Source: JTS-RE9 sp964649195 (GTDB taxonomy: Bacteria; Planctomycetota; Phycisphaerae; Phycisphaerales; Phycisphaeraceae). Taken from it: DNA of 64,000 bases. Positions within the stretch are counted from its first letter, which is position 1; each line of letters begins with the position of its first letter. The stretch lies in NCBI GenBank assembly GCA_964649195.1, contig CAZYPK010000010.1, forward strand, positions 1-64,000, read 5' to 3'. The position numbers and the translations under genes were made by a program. Positions 42,458 to 51,816 of this stretch are shown here, one piece after another. Below the pieces are notes generated by a model that did not search any database, was not told the origin of the DNA, and saw nothing but the letters and a program-made list of their open reading frames with translations.

Positions 42458-43231
42458 GTGCTGACACCCATTCATTTCATGAACCTGTACCGCAACCTGA
42501 AAGTCAAAGCAGGTATCGACGACCTCGTCGCGAGACAGTGCAGAGAGTTCTACCATGAAGTGCGGCTGTCGAAGTACTTCATGATGAGCTGGGAGGCCGG
42601 GACCAAGCAGATGAGCGCTTACAACGCGGTGACGGCGGGCGGTAAGCCGAACGACACTTGGTTCCGGGCCAACAATGACGGAATTCGCACTGCGGCCATG
42701 GGAAAAGGATCCCCGAGGGACTACGAACTGGCTCTGGAATGGGCACTCCGCTCCGGCAAGATCAAGGAGCGCACCCGGGCTGGCATCCAGGCCTACTGCG
42801 ACACACACCTCGGGATCGACTGTTCGGGCTTCGTCACCAACTACTTGATAGCCAACGGTAGGAAGGACGACACGGACTCCGTCAAACGGAACACCGGCGC
42901 GGCATCCTACTACAACACGGCGAAGGCCGTGAACGACCCGACCGCGATCCGACAGGGCGACCTCTTGGTCTGGATGAACGGAAACCAGGTCAAGACCAGC
43001 CCCGCCGGTCATATTGCCGTCGTGGAGTCGTATATGGCCCAATGCCGGGTCGGGGGTAACATGAGGGTTGTCGAGGCGACCGGTGATGACAGGGCTAAAC
43101 CGAAGTTGCTGGACTCGATGTACGCCGTCGAGAAGATCATCAACAAGGGCGAGGGGGGTGCCCCGGTGATGATCCTGGCAGTCAGGCGGCACGGCGTGTC
43201 GGGGGCCCGAGTCGCCGTTATACGCCTGTAG
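42458..43231 (+). CDS. NlpC/P60-like cysteine peptidase or amidase, candidate T6SS effector
   Basis: A 257-residue protein starting at a GTG with a GGAGG seven bases upstream. IDCSGF at residues 120-125 places a nucleophilic Cys122 at a helix start, and AGHIAVVES places His185 on the following strand, preceded by QGDLLVWMNG; this is the NlpC/P60 (papain-like peptidoglycan amidase) arrangement. The N-terminal 100 residues are helical and unique. There is no signal peptide, fitting delivery by T6SS into a target periplasm to cut peptidoglycan. No lipoprotein or periplasmic immunity gene follows directly; the next gene starts 234 bases on. Short GCCGAAC(A/C)AGGC motifs flank the gene at 42212 and about 43244. 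Confidence 0.75.
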   Translation: MLTPIHFMNLYRNLKVKAGIDDLVARQCREFYHEVRLSKYFMMSWEAGTKQMSAYNAVTAGGKPNDTWFRANNDGIRTAAMGKGSPRDYELALEWALRSGKIKERTRAGIQAYCDTHLGIDCSGFVTNYLIANGRKDDTDSVKRNTGAASYYNTAKAVNDPTAIRQGDLLVWMNGNQVKTSPAGHIAVVESYMAQCRVGGNMRVVEATGDDRAKPKLLDSMYAVEKIINKGEGGAPVMILAVRRHGVSGARVAVIRL

Positions 43232-43465
43232 TTGCACACCGGGCCGAACCAGGCGCTGCTGAGTTGTAAGGAGTGGTCGTGTTTTAATAAAACGGTGAAC
43301 AAAGATGTTCGCTTTTGTCAGACCTGTCAGAGCCATTCACTTAACCATTATCCCTGTCTTTGACCCATTCCAGCCAGTCGATAGAATGCGGCCCTGTCAG
43401 CGCGGCCGGTGGAAGAGTGGTATCTCCGCGCATCACTGTTGGCGGATTCATCTGGTGAACCGAGC

Positions 43466-45421
43466 ATGCCCAACTGGGAGACGACACCCGGAATCGTAAA
43501 GGCCCCAGCAGGCTATGAATCCGTGGCGCTCGCGCCGGAGCAGCTTGCCTGCCCGCTTCGCATCTGCGTTCTGACCAAGCCGCAGCCCGATCCTGCCGCG
43601 GGCCACTTCATCGTCCTTCGTGACACGCTCGATGCCCAGGTGCTGCTGGGCTGCGTCTGCGATCAGGCGGGAACGATTCACCGCTGGATCGAAGTCTGGA
43701 TTCAGAACATCGACGGCTTGGCGGATGTCGCCCCCGCCTGCGTCGAGGCTCTTTCCAATGATGCGCTCGATCGCCGATGGATCGCCCATGTCGAGGCTTT
43801 CGAGCAGGCCATGCCGGGCAACCTGATGCGGGCCGGCTGGGATCGCGAGCACGGCAGCCCGCTGTTCATCGATCTGGCCTCGCTCGCGCCGACCGCTCTG
43901 ACCGACAGCGACACCGGCCATGCCTGGCAACTGTGCCGCGACGATCCGCTCCTGATCCGGCGTGGCCTGCCGGCCTACAGCACCTCGCTGCATCGCTACC
44001 TGTTCCTTCCGAACAAGGGCGAGGAGACTTCGTTCATTCCCGCGACTCGCTCCGCGCCGACGAACGACGCGACCGTGCCCTTGGAGCAGGTCATCGGCAG
44101 GCGGAAGCTGGTCGCCGTCAACGCCGGCGCGGGGCTGATGATGATCCGTCCGCACAGCGACATCGGCCTGGAGCATTACATCGACATCCTCAGCGGCGCT
44201 CAACATCGCGGCGTAGCGCACGGGCAGCATCATCTGGATCCCGAAGGCGTGGCGGCGACGGCTTCGGGCGATGTCGATTCCCGCCTGCCCGGCGACGGCC
44301 GGCTGTTCCTGGGCGCGCACGGGCGGTCGGGACGCCTGGTCGAGACGTATCACCTCAAGCTCCGCCTGCTCGCCGAGGCGGTCAGGCAGGTGCGCGCCGT
44401 CAGTCAGGCCGCGCAGAAGCCGTTTCTCAACCTTTCGCCCGACAGCTTTCACGTGACCTTCAACGGCATGGACGCGGCCCTGCCTTTCCTGTGGACGGCC
44501 AGGCTGGCGCTGGTTGACCCCGGCGATGCTGTCGCCCTGCCGGTCCGTGCGGGCGATGCCGATTACTACCTGCCCGGCTCCTCCGCCTCTTCCATCTACC
44601 GGCCCGGCTCGGCGTCCGCGCCGGCGACGGGCAACGGCAGCTTTCGCATCCGCCAGGTGCTCGACGGCACCGAAGGCATGACCGTGCTGGAAGGCACTTT
44701 CTCCACGCACGAGCGCGTGACCGTCGCGCGCAATGACCTCGTATGGTTCCGCCTTGCCCTCAAGAGTGGCCGGGTCGATCTCCACGGCCGGCTCGAACAA
44801 GAGTCGGCCATGGCGTCAGGCGAGTGGCGGTTCCGAACCATCGGCCAGCGGCTGGACATCGAGACAGTCCGGTCGCTCAGGGCGGCCGAGGGCATTCAGA
44901 TGAACACCCGCTTCGAGGTGATTCCTCTGCTGAGCACCCCCTGCGATCTTTACGCCCTGGCGGTGCTGGCGGTGCGCATGCTGCTGGTCAACCCGCGGAT
45001 GCGGCTGGCGGTGGCGCTGGATGAGACTTTGAGTCTGGCGAGGCAGGCCGCCCAGCTTCCCGAAGGCGAACTGGCCCGGCGCGTGGAGCAGGTCTTTGAA
45101 GCCGACAGCCGCTTCCGCGAATCGCTGGGGCCGCACCGCCTTTGCCGGGAAGAGATTGCCGCGGTCGAGGCGTTCGACCTGGTGCCCGATGACCTGTGGT
45201 GGGCCACGCTGGCGATGATCATCCGCATGTTTCCCGCGGCAGGGCGCGACAGCTCGCGCGCGGACTACGGCGACGCTCCGCACGGCGGCATCCACCGGGT
45301 CTTCGACCCCGTCCTCGACGAACTGGACAGGCTCATCGTCCGCTCGCGCAGCCTGATCGTCATCGACTGGCGATTCAACCGGGAGATTCACAGCGTCATT
45401 CGCCGCCACCTTGTCACATGA
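43466..45421 (+). CDS. Large T6SS-linked protein with degenerate kinase-like motifs
   Basis: About 651 residues, start uncertain (43409 or 43466; no clear ribosome site for either). No family is recognised by name. Two segments look like protein kinase landmarks: PFLNLSPDSFHV at about 319-330 resembles a catalytic loop with the HRD triad lost, and CDLYALAVLAVRMLLVN starting at residue 493 resembles the alpha-F helix of subdomain IX. About 165 residues lie between them, including a beta-rich insert. The N-terminal 250 residues are unassigned. No TM segment is obvious, so it is probably cytoplasmic. It sits between the effector island and the TssJ-like/pseudokinase genes and may work with the downstream pseudokinase fusion. 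The kinase reading is inference. Confidence 0.6.
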   Translation: MPNWETTPGIVKAPAGYESVALAPEQLACPLRICVLTKPQPDPAAGHFIVLRDTLDAQVLLGCVCDQAGTIHRWIEVWIQNIDGLADVAPACVEALSNDALDRRWIAHVEAFEQAMPGNLMRAGWDREHGSPLFIDLASLAPTALTDSDTGHAWQLCRDDPLLIRRGLPAYSTSLHRYLFLPNKGEETSFIPATRSAPTNDATVPLEQVIGRRKLVAVNAGAGLMMIRPHSDIGLEHYIDILSGAQHRGVAHGQHHLDPEGVAATASGDVDSRLPGDGRLFLGAHGRSGRLVETYHLKLRLLAEAVRQVRAVSQAAQKPFLNLSPDSFHVTFNGMDAALPFLWTARLALVDPGDAVALPVRAGDADYYLPGSSASSIYRPGSASAPATGNGSFRIRQVLDGTEGMTVLEGTFSTHERVTVARNDLVWFRLALKSGRVDLHGRLEQESAMASGEWRFRTIGQRLDIETVRSLRAAEGIQMNTRFEVIPLLSTPCDLYALAVLAVRMLLVNPRMRLAVALDETLSLARQAAQLPEGELARRVEQVFEADSRFRESLGPHRLCREEIAAVEAFDLVPDDLWWATLAMIIRMFPAAGRDSSRADYGDAPHGGIHRVFDPVLDELDRLIVRSRSLIVIDWRFNREIHSVIRRHLVT

Positions 45422-45525
45422 TATTATGATATATTATGATACTCAGGCCTTTCCGGGGATTTCGTCCGGCGCGTCCGCCTGGTGTGCCTATCCGACCTTT
45501 CTGCCTCTGACAGGAGTGATGTGAC

Positions 45526-46038
45526 ATGAACTTTCTCTGCCGATCGGGACTCGCCATCATCGTGCTGTCCGCTTTGGGCGGCTGCCACTGTAGTTCTCCC
45601 TCCACGCAGTCGTTCGATGTGATCGTCAAGCTCGACAACAGGATCGATGAACCGGTCGAGGTCGATGTCGTCGCCGTCAACAGCGAACTGGCGGGACAGA
45701 AGGTCGGCCCGTGGTTCCGGCCTGACAGCGGCCAGACGAGCAAACGGGCCGCCTTCAAGCCCGATGAGGACCGCAAGACGCTGCGTTTCGAGCCCGGCGG
45801 CGAAATGACTGTCACGCTCTCCAAAGGGGATAAAATTTGGGAAGGCTGGCTGAAGAACAAGACCGCCATCCTGGTCTTCGCCGATCTGCGTGACAAGAAC
45901 AAGGACGAGGAGCCCGTTCGCGTCAGTCTGTCCTGCGGTGATTGGGACAAAGGCCCGTGGGAGGCGCGGGTCATCAGCGTCTCCATCAAAGGCCCGCTGG
46001 TCGTCGTGGAAACGCTTCAGAAGCTACCCTCCCGCTGA
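45526..46038 (+). CDS. Lipoprotein, probable TssJ equivalent
   Basis: A 170-residue lipoprotein with signal peptide and lipobox (LGGC at about residue 20) and an AGGAG nine bases before the ATG. The mature part is a small beta-sandwich-like sequence: FDVIVKLDNRI, EVDVVAVNSEL, a mid segment with WF, then LRFEPGGEMTVTL and TAILVFADLRD. The order of a strand with V-V-N/Y, an aromatic segment, an L-x-PGG strand and a (V/F)ADLRD strand parallels TssJ (VasD), the outer-membrane lipoprotein that anchors TssM. The cluster has tssL and tssM but no other obvious tssJ, which supports this reading. The match is too distant to be certain. Confidence 0.6.
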   Translation: MNFLCRSGLAIIVLSALGGCHCSSPSTQSFDVIVKLDNRIDEPVEVDVVAVNSELAGQKVGPWFRPDSGQTSKRAAFKPDEDRKTLRFEPGGEMTVTLSKGDKIWEGWLKNKTAILVFADLRDKNKDEEPVRVSLSCGDWDKGPWEARVISVSIKGPLVVVETLQKLPSR

Positions 46039-46080
46039 CCGGGGCCGCGCCTGCGCCAGGCTCCTGCGGATCGCAACGTC

Positions 46081-49000
46081 ATGGCGATATTCGGACGATT
46101 TGAATCCTGCGACGTGCGTCCCGGACGAAACGTCACCGAAACGACGTACACGGCGAGACCCCAAGGAACAAGGGGTCGCCCGCAGTACGTGGTCAGGGTT
46201 CTTACGTCAGGCCGGGGCGGCCCGGAAACGGACACCGAACGATACTTCCGCGATCAGCTCCGCATTCAGCAGGAAGTCATCGCCTCGCCGAAGCTCAAAG
46301 GCAAGGCCCGCCACTGGCTGACCATCCACGATCAGGGCGTCGTCGATGAGGGCCTGTTCTGCGTTACGGATCACTACCAGATTTCGCTCGAAGAGCTTAT
46401 CGGTCGCCGGCTGACAATCAACGGACGCCAGCTCGGGCACGTGGTTCGGAGCATCGCTGGCGGGCTGCGGGAACTGAAGCTCGCCTGTGACAGGCCGCAC
46501 GGCAATCTCCTGGCGGAGAATATCCTCGTCGGTTCGGGCCTGCTTGACCGGGCGCGGATCAGCCTTTTCGCGCCGCTGCCTTCCAATGTCGCCAGGGCGG
46601 TGGCCGAGGAAGATGATGTCCGCGCCGTCGGGCAGTTGATCTTCCACTTGGTCAACGGTCGGCCGGTCAGGCCGCTGAGCGATGTGCCCGTTGCCCCTTC
46701 CGACAACTGGCATCGCTTGGGGCGGACGGGCGAGAGTTGGCGCGCCCTGTGCAATCGTCTGCTCGATCCCAATGTGGCCCCGCCGACGCTGGCGGAACTG
46801 GAACGTCTGATCCCGTCCGGCGGGGGTGGGCGGCTGCCCCTGTGGCTCGGTCTGGCGGCGGTGATTGCCGCAGTGGTGACGGGTGCCCTCTTCCTTCTAC
46901 CCGGTCTGTTTGCTCCCAAGGGGAACGACTCGCGGCAGCAGGCGCGAGATCTCCTGGAGGAAAGGATCGCCATTGAAGTGGTCGTTCAGTCCGATGACCT
47001 TGACCTGTTTGCGAAAAATGAGAAACTTCGCCTCTACGCGCGCAAGCTGCGCGAGCAGTTCGCCCTTGGCAAGCCGCTCAGCACCGATCCCTCTCGCGGT
47101 GCGTGGCACCGGCACACGGCCCGAGACCTGCTGTCAGGGCCTTCGCTGACCGACGACGAGTGGCGGAGCCTGCGCGACTTCTGTAGGGATCAGTTGAAGA
47201 AAGCCGGCGAAGATTACACGGACGCGCTCGCCGACTGGCCTCTGCGCGGCGTGGCGCGGGAGAGGTTGAAATGGCTTGAGGTTGACATGCAATGGGTCAG
47301 CCGCGCCGCGCCGATCCGCCGGCTTCTTGACAGTCTGGAGCCGGAAAACAAGCTCTCGCAGCGGCTGACGGGTACGCTCGACCTGCTGCGCTGGGCACCC
47401 GTCGAGGAGGAGCAATACCTGCCCATCGAACAGCGGTTCATCGAACTCGAAAAGCTGCGGCAGGGCATTGGCGGCTTCGGCGATCCGCTGCTCAGCCGGT
47501 TCGACCGCTACGCGCAGTCGGTGCTTGCCGCGATCGGCTCGGAGGTGCCGGCCGGGCAGCGCGCGGGCAGCGCGGAAGATCTGCTGGCCGTCAAAGCAAG
47601 GCTCGATGCACTGAACAAGCTCGCATCCGACCTGGAACTGGCGGCCAGGAACCGGTTGAAGGTCATCGACGGGCAGGCCATGGCCAAGCTCGAAGGCGGG
47701 CCGGGTGGCGTTTACGGTCAGGCCGCCGCGACCGATCCCGCGCGGCTGGAGCCGGTGTTCAACCAGTGGCTCGCGCTGGTTAGGCGTCCGGACTACGAAA
47801 TCCTGCCGCCTGCCGCCGAGCCGCGCGCCGACTGGTCCCAGGCCCTGGCGACGATGCGCCGGCACCTGGCCGATTTTCAGGACCATCCCCAGGCCGCGCC
47901 GCTGGCGGTGCGGTTGGCAAACATCGAGCGGGCGGCCGGCCTGCCGTGGATCGTCGGCTTCCGCGATGAGATCAGCGGCGCGGTGAAGGAGATGGAAAGT
48001 CTTTCCGCGCAGACGGCTTCGCTCGCCGCGCCGCTGCCGGAGGCGGACGACCCGCGGGTCTTGGAGGCTTGGACCCGGCGCATCGCGACGATCAGCGAGC
48101 GGCTGGCGACCGTGACCGCGCCGGACAAGCTTCAGCGCAAGGCCGCGACCGAGGCCGCCGTTGCCGATGCCAGGCGCCAGGCTGATGCTCTGAAGGACAA
48201 AAAGTGGATCACCGCCTGGGAAAAGACGATCCGCGACGGCGCGAAGCGCGTGCAGGATCGACTGACCTTCGCTGACAACGAATCGCTCGCGCTGCTCGAC
48301 AATCCATTAGGCCCGCTGGCGGCGCGGCTGGCGGAGATTCGCGGCCTGTTCGACGACCTGCCGCCGGAGGATGCCGCCGAGGTTACCACCCTCAAGAAGG
48401 ACATCGCCACCAAGGAGGGTGAGCTTGAGGAGTTAAAAAAGTTCTCATGGCCGACCACCGATGTTAAACTGCTCGACCGCGCCGAGAATCTTCGTATGCA
48501 ATTGGACCAGCTTGACGGCTTCCTCGACAAACAGCCGTCTGGCAGCGACCCGCGTGCCGATCTCTTGGGCAAGTTGTCTGCCATCGACAAGCGCGTGGTC
48601 GGCGACACCCTCAAACTCACCGACGAGCAGAAAAAGCACATCGACGGCGCGAAGGCCGCGCTCGAGGAGTTGTCCGCGCAGAAGCTGCCCTGGTCCTGGC
48701 GTCATCGCAGGCGCATCCTCGAAGCGGTGGAGCAGCACCGAAAGGCGATGGCGGGCATGCTCGATCCCGTGCGCTACGCGATCGATCAACTCCCCGACGA
48801 CAGTGCGATTGGCAAAGAAAAGTCGAAGATCAGACAGGCATGGATCGCCCGGCGCGCTATGCTGGCGCGGGTGGTCGGCGAGCGAAACCTTCCTTCGCTC
48901 AGCGATGACGAACGCGAGCAGCTCGCCCAGGCGCTGACGACACTGGCCGGGGATGTGGCCCAGCGTCTCAAGCTGATCGATGCGAAGGTTCTCGCCGAGT

Positions 49001-51144
49001 TCCCCGCGTTCGAAGCGACCCCCAAGGACTTCAATGAGGAGGCGATCAAAAAGGCATACGATGAAGAAGTAAACCGGATCATTGTCACGGGCATCGCCAC
49101 AACGGAACTCCTTTCCGAAGCCCCCGCGCCGACCGGGCCCTCCCCGGTGCTGACGCCAACCACCGCGCAGCGGTTGGGCCTGCGGCTCGACGACCGTGCC
49201 TGGGGAAAATGGCAGGCGGACGCCGAGGCGTTTGCCGCGAACCGCGATCATCTCGGCAGGTGGATCACCGCGCTGGGAAGGATCGAGCGGCACCTCGACG
49301 ACGGCTACGCCTGGACCGAGGCGACCGGCGGCGAGACCATCGCCGAGTATGCCGCGCCCTGGTTTGGCGAATCCGCCAAGGCCGAGGCTCTCGCCGGGCT
49401 GACGGCAACCTACGGCAAGTTTCTCGGCACCGCCCCCGATCGGCTCAAGAAGATTTACGATGCCGCCAGCACCACCGACCGCGAGACCCTCATCAAGACC
49501 GCCGACGAACAGGACTGGTCGCTTGCCGTCACCGCCTGGCAGCGGCTGGGGGAACTGAAGTCGCCCTGGCCGGACGGCCTCAAGGAGATGGCCTCGGAGC
49601 AGGCGATTCGGGAAAGGCTTATGAAAAGGCGCGACGACCTGGACACTTCGCGCGGCAAATGGCTGGGCGACGAGCTGACGGTGCAAGGCGCCGAGCGCTG
49701 GCAGTGGGCGATCAACACCGGCGGTTCATCGTCCGTCGCGATCGACACGGTCGTGAAAGCCGCCGCCGAATTCAACGTGGATTTGAAGAAGAGCGGGTCC
49801 CTGACCGATCTGCTGATCAGGCTGAGGCTGAAGGATATGGAACTTCTGACGGATACCTCGCGGTTCAATCTCCTGCTGCATCGTTTCCGCGCAAGGCTGC
49901 TCGCGCTCGACGGCGACGGCGCGAAGGCCCGCGGGCTGGCGCAGGAGTTCGAGAGGGCGACCGCGTCGCTTTGCCTGGATGACGCCGTGCGCCGGCATCT
50001 TGCCAAGCTGAAGGCGGAGACGGCCCGGCCGGACGAGCAGGCCACCGACTGGTCGAAGGTCGGCCCGGGCTTGGCGGGATGGTCGGCACGCGAAGACGCG
50101 GTCAGCGGGGTCGTGACCGTGACCTACACCCCGCCTACCGCGCTCGAGGTCAAACCGCTGAAGTTCATCCGCCTCGATAACCCCAACCCCAACACCATGC
50201 TGGGCACCACCGAGGTTTCCGTCGGGCAGTTCAAGCGGATCACCGAGGAGAACAACGGCTTGCGAACCGAGATCGGGAAGTGCGTCGAGGTCGGGAAGGA
50301 TAGCAATGGGAAACCCATCTATCTCGAGGTGAAGTCCGACAGGAGATTTGTCAGCCCGTGGGAAGGTTCGCTTTTCAGCATGACTGATGCGAAGCAGTGG
50401 CGGAGCATACCGGAAAATACCTCCGCCAAGGTGAAGGCTGAGTTTGCGAAGGATTCCCCGACCTACCAGCATCCGATGCAGTACCTGCCTCCGCAGGCGG
50501 CATTGCTCTTCGCCCGCGGTCTGCATTGCCGCCTGCCCACCGGCAAGGAATGGATCGCCGCCGCCCGCGACCACCGCCCGGCCAGGCAGAACCTGCGCGA
50601 CAAGACGTGGTCCGCGTATCAGGAGGAGCTTAAGAAGATGAACGAAAAGCATGCAGCGCCCTTGCTGTTGGATCGCATTTTTGGTCCGGACGACGCAGAC
50701 AAGCCTCGCGAGGCCGTCCCCGCTGATGCTGACAATGCGGATGGCCATATCTGGTTCACCCCGGTGGACCAAGAGGGCTTCGCCAGCGCAAAGAACGTGT
50801 ATCACCTTCTCGGCAATGTGGCGGAGTTCGTCTGCGATGACATCACCGCCCAGGAGGCGCTGCCGCCCAATGCCGACGCGGTGGTCGCCATGCTTCGCGC
50901 CGGGCAGGGCGGGAGCAATCATGCGAGCCTGGGCGTGATCGGCGGGTCGGCATTGTCGTCCGCGGCGGTCAACAAGGCGGCCAACGAGGGCGTCGTCACC
51001 CCGTTCAGGTTCGTGGCGGGCGCAAGGGTGTTTGAGAACTGTTATGCGGACGTGGGCTTCCGCCTGGCGTTCACCGCAAAAGGGGGAACGCCACTGGCTC
51101 AGCGCATCGGCGAATGGATCAAGGCGCAGGGCTATCTGCCATAA
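46081..51144 (+). CDS. Pseudokinase-TM-FGE-like fusion protein, T6SS regulator candidate
   Basis: A 1687-residue protein in three parts. Residues about 30-240 are kinase-like (VVRVL strand, HGNLLAENILV at 140-150, DDVRAVGQLIFHLVNGR), but the catalytic-loop Asp is Asn142, no DFG motif is found and the ATP-binding Lys is missing, so it is probably a pseudokinase. One TM segment lies at about 254-278. A very long helical Leu/Ala/Glu-rich region spans about 290-1340. The C-terminus (about 1355-1687) is a formylglycine-generating-enzyme/SUMF1-like domain (MLGTTEVSVGQFKRI, CRLPTGKEWIAAARDH, LLGNVAEFVCDD, DVGFRLAFTAKG). The layout resembles PpkA-type T6SS sensors with an outside FGE-like domain, without kinase activity. 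It faces the TagF fusion with the same C-terminal domain. Confidence 0.8.
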   Translation: MAIFGRFESCDVRPGRNVTETTYTARPQGTRGRPQYVVRVLTSGRGGPETDTERYFRDQLRIQQEVIASPKLKGKARHWLTIHDQGVVDEGLFCVTDHYQISLEELIGRRLTINGRQLGHVVRSIAGGLRELKLACDRPHGNLLAENILVGSGLLDRARISLFAPLPSNVARAVAEEDDVRAVGQLIFHLVNGRPVRPLSDVPVAPSDNWHRLGRTGESWRALCNRLLDPNVAPPTLAELERLIPSGGGGRLPLWLGLAAVIAAVVTGALFLLPGLFAPKGNDSRQQARDLLEERIAIEVVVQSDDLDLFAKNEKLRLYARKLREQFALGKPLSTDPSRGAWHRHTARDLLSGPSLTDDEWRSLRDFCRDQLKKAGEDYTDALADWPLRGVARERLKWLEVDMQWVSRAAPIRRLLDSLEPENKLSQRLTGTLDLLRWAPVEEEQYLPIEQRFIELEKLRQGIGGFGDPLLSRFDRYAQSVLAAIGSEVPAGQRAGSAEDLLAVKARLDALNKLASDLELAARNRLKVIDGQAMAKLEGGPGGVYGQAAATDPARLEPVFNQWLALVRRPDYEILPPAAEPRADWSQALATMRRHLADFQDHPQAAPLAVRLANIERAAGLPWIVGFRDEISGAVKEMESLSAQTASLAAPLPEADDPRVLEAWTRRIATISERLATVTAPDKLQRKAATEAAVADARRQADALKDKKWITAWEKTIRDGAKRVQDRLTFADNESLALLDNPLGPLAARLAEIRGLFDDLPPEDAAEVTTLKKDIATKEGELEELKKFSWPTTDVKLLDRAENLRMQLDQLDGFLDKQPSGSDPRADLLGKLSAIDKRVVGDTLKLTDEQKKHIDGAKAALEELSAQKLPWSWRHRRRILEAVEQHRKAMAGMLDPVRYAIDQLPDDSAIGKEKSKIRQAWIARRAMLARVVGERNLPSLSDDEREQLAQALTTLAGDVAQRLKLIDAKVLAEFPAFEATPKDFNEEAIKKAYDEEVNRIIVTGIATTELLSEAPAPTGPSPVLTPTTAQRLGLRLDDRAWGKWQADAEAFAANRDHLGRWITALGRIERHLDDGYAWTEATGGETIAEYAAPWFGESAKAEALAGLTATYGKFLGTAPDRLKKIYDAASTTDRETLIKTADEQDWSLAVTAWQRLGELKSPWPDGLKEMASEQAIRERLMKRRDDLDTSRGKWLGDELTVQGAERWQWAINTGGSSSVAIDTVVKAAAEFNVDLKKSGSLTDLLIRLRLKDMELLTDTSRFNLLLHRFRARLLALDGDGAKARGLAQEFERATASLCLDDAVRRHLAKLKAETARPDEQATDWSKVGPGLAGWSAREDAVSGVVTVTYTPPTALEVKPLKFIRLDNPNPNTMLGTTEVSVGQFKRITEENNGLRTEIGKCVEVGKDSNGKPIYLEVKSDRRFVSPWEGSLFSMTDAKQWRSIPENTSAKVKAEFAKDSPTYQHPMQYLPPQAALLFARGLHCRLPTGKEWIAAARDHRPARQNLRDKTWSAYQEELKKMNEKHAAPLLLDRIFGPDDADKPREAVPADADNADGHIWFTPVDQEGFASAKNVYHLLGNVAEFVCDDITAQEALPPNADAVVAMLRAGQGGSNHASLGVIGGSALSSAAVNKAANEGVVTPFRFVAGARVFENCYADVGFRLAFTAKGGTPLAQRIGEWIKAQGYLP

Positions 51145-51159
51145 GGGCCCGGTCGCCGA

Positions 51160-51405
51160 TCAGGGTGTCAGCGAATGGATCGTGTCCGCACCGCTGAGGC
51201 GGGATTCGCTCGCTCGCGGGCTGTCGAGCCGGAACGCCGCCACACCGTACACATCGCCGGCCACCAGCCGGATTGGTGCTGCGGGCTGGGGCGTGAACTG
51301 CCTTTGGGCGGTCGCCGGGGCCGAACTGGAGCAGCCGGCCAGCGCGATCGCGCCTGCGAACAGGCCGGCGGTGAGAAGGAAGGTTGAACAGGATCGCGTC
51401 TTCAT
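51160..51405 (-). CDS. Small lipoprotein between the two FGE-like fusion genes
   Basis: An 81-residue protein beginning MKTRSCSTFLLTAGLFAG with the lipobox IALAGC at about residue 24 and a GGGAGAG six bases upstream of the ATG. The mature part has about 58 residues with a Gln/Pro-rich linker and a DVYGVAAFRLDSP strand. No family is recognised. It ends 16 bases from the convergent pseudokinase gene. It could be an outer-membrane partner of the T6SS signalling proteins by position. An N-terminally extended frame from 51519 is less likely because it places residues before the signal peptide. Confidence 0.6.
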   Translation of the reverse strand: MKTRSCSTFLLTAGLFAGAIALAGCSSSAPATAQRQFTPQPAAPIRLVAGDVYGVAAFRLDSPRASESRLSGADTIHSLTP

Positions 51406-51816
51406 CGTTGACTCTCCCATGTGGTGTCGTTCCGCAATGAGCCGTTGCCATTTCCTCGGCCGCGTTTCGACGAGGCCGATTCGATGAGTGCCGGGAGGGG
51501 CTGTTGCCGCTTCCTGCATTTCATCGTATTTCCGTCCGGCGGCACGCGAATAAATGCCGCCGGGCGGATCGGGCCGGTTCGACGCAGCCGCCCGTCATGA
51601 GCCTTATCGATGGCTGGAGACGCGGACTTCATCGCGATCCATCGCGGGTCCTGCAATCAGGCAAGGCTCCGATCGCGCAGATCGTCCAGTCGCCATAGAG
51701 CGCATGGTTCGCGCCGACCGACCTGCCGTGTGGAAAGTGCGTGAAAAGAGGGCGACCCGACTGGCCCGTCCGTCCGGCAAATGCCCGCGCGCGGGCAGGG
51801 CGGCGAGAAAGGGAGA
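51406..51816. other. Gap between small lipoprotein and TagF fusion, no gene seen
   Basis: About 410 bases with no supported reading frame. It includes a perfect 9-bp inverted repeat, CCGGCGGCA / TGCCGCCGG, at 51536-51563 with a 10-base loop and no T run. It should contain the end of the TagF-fusion transcript and the start of the lipoprotein transcript. Confidence 0.4.
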
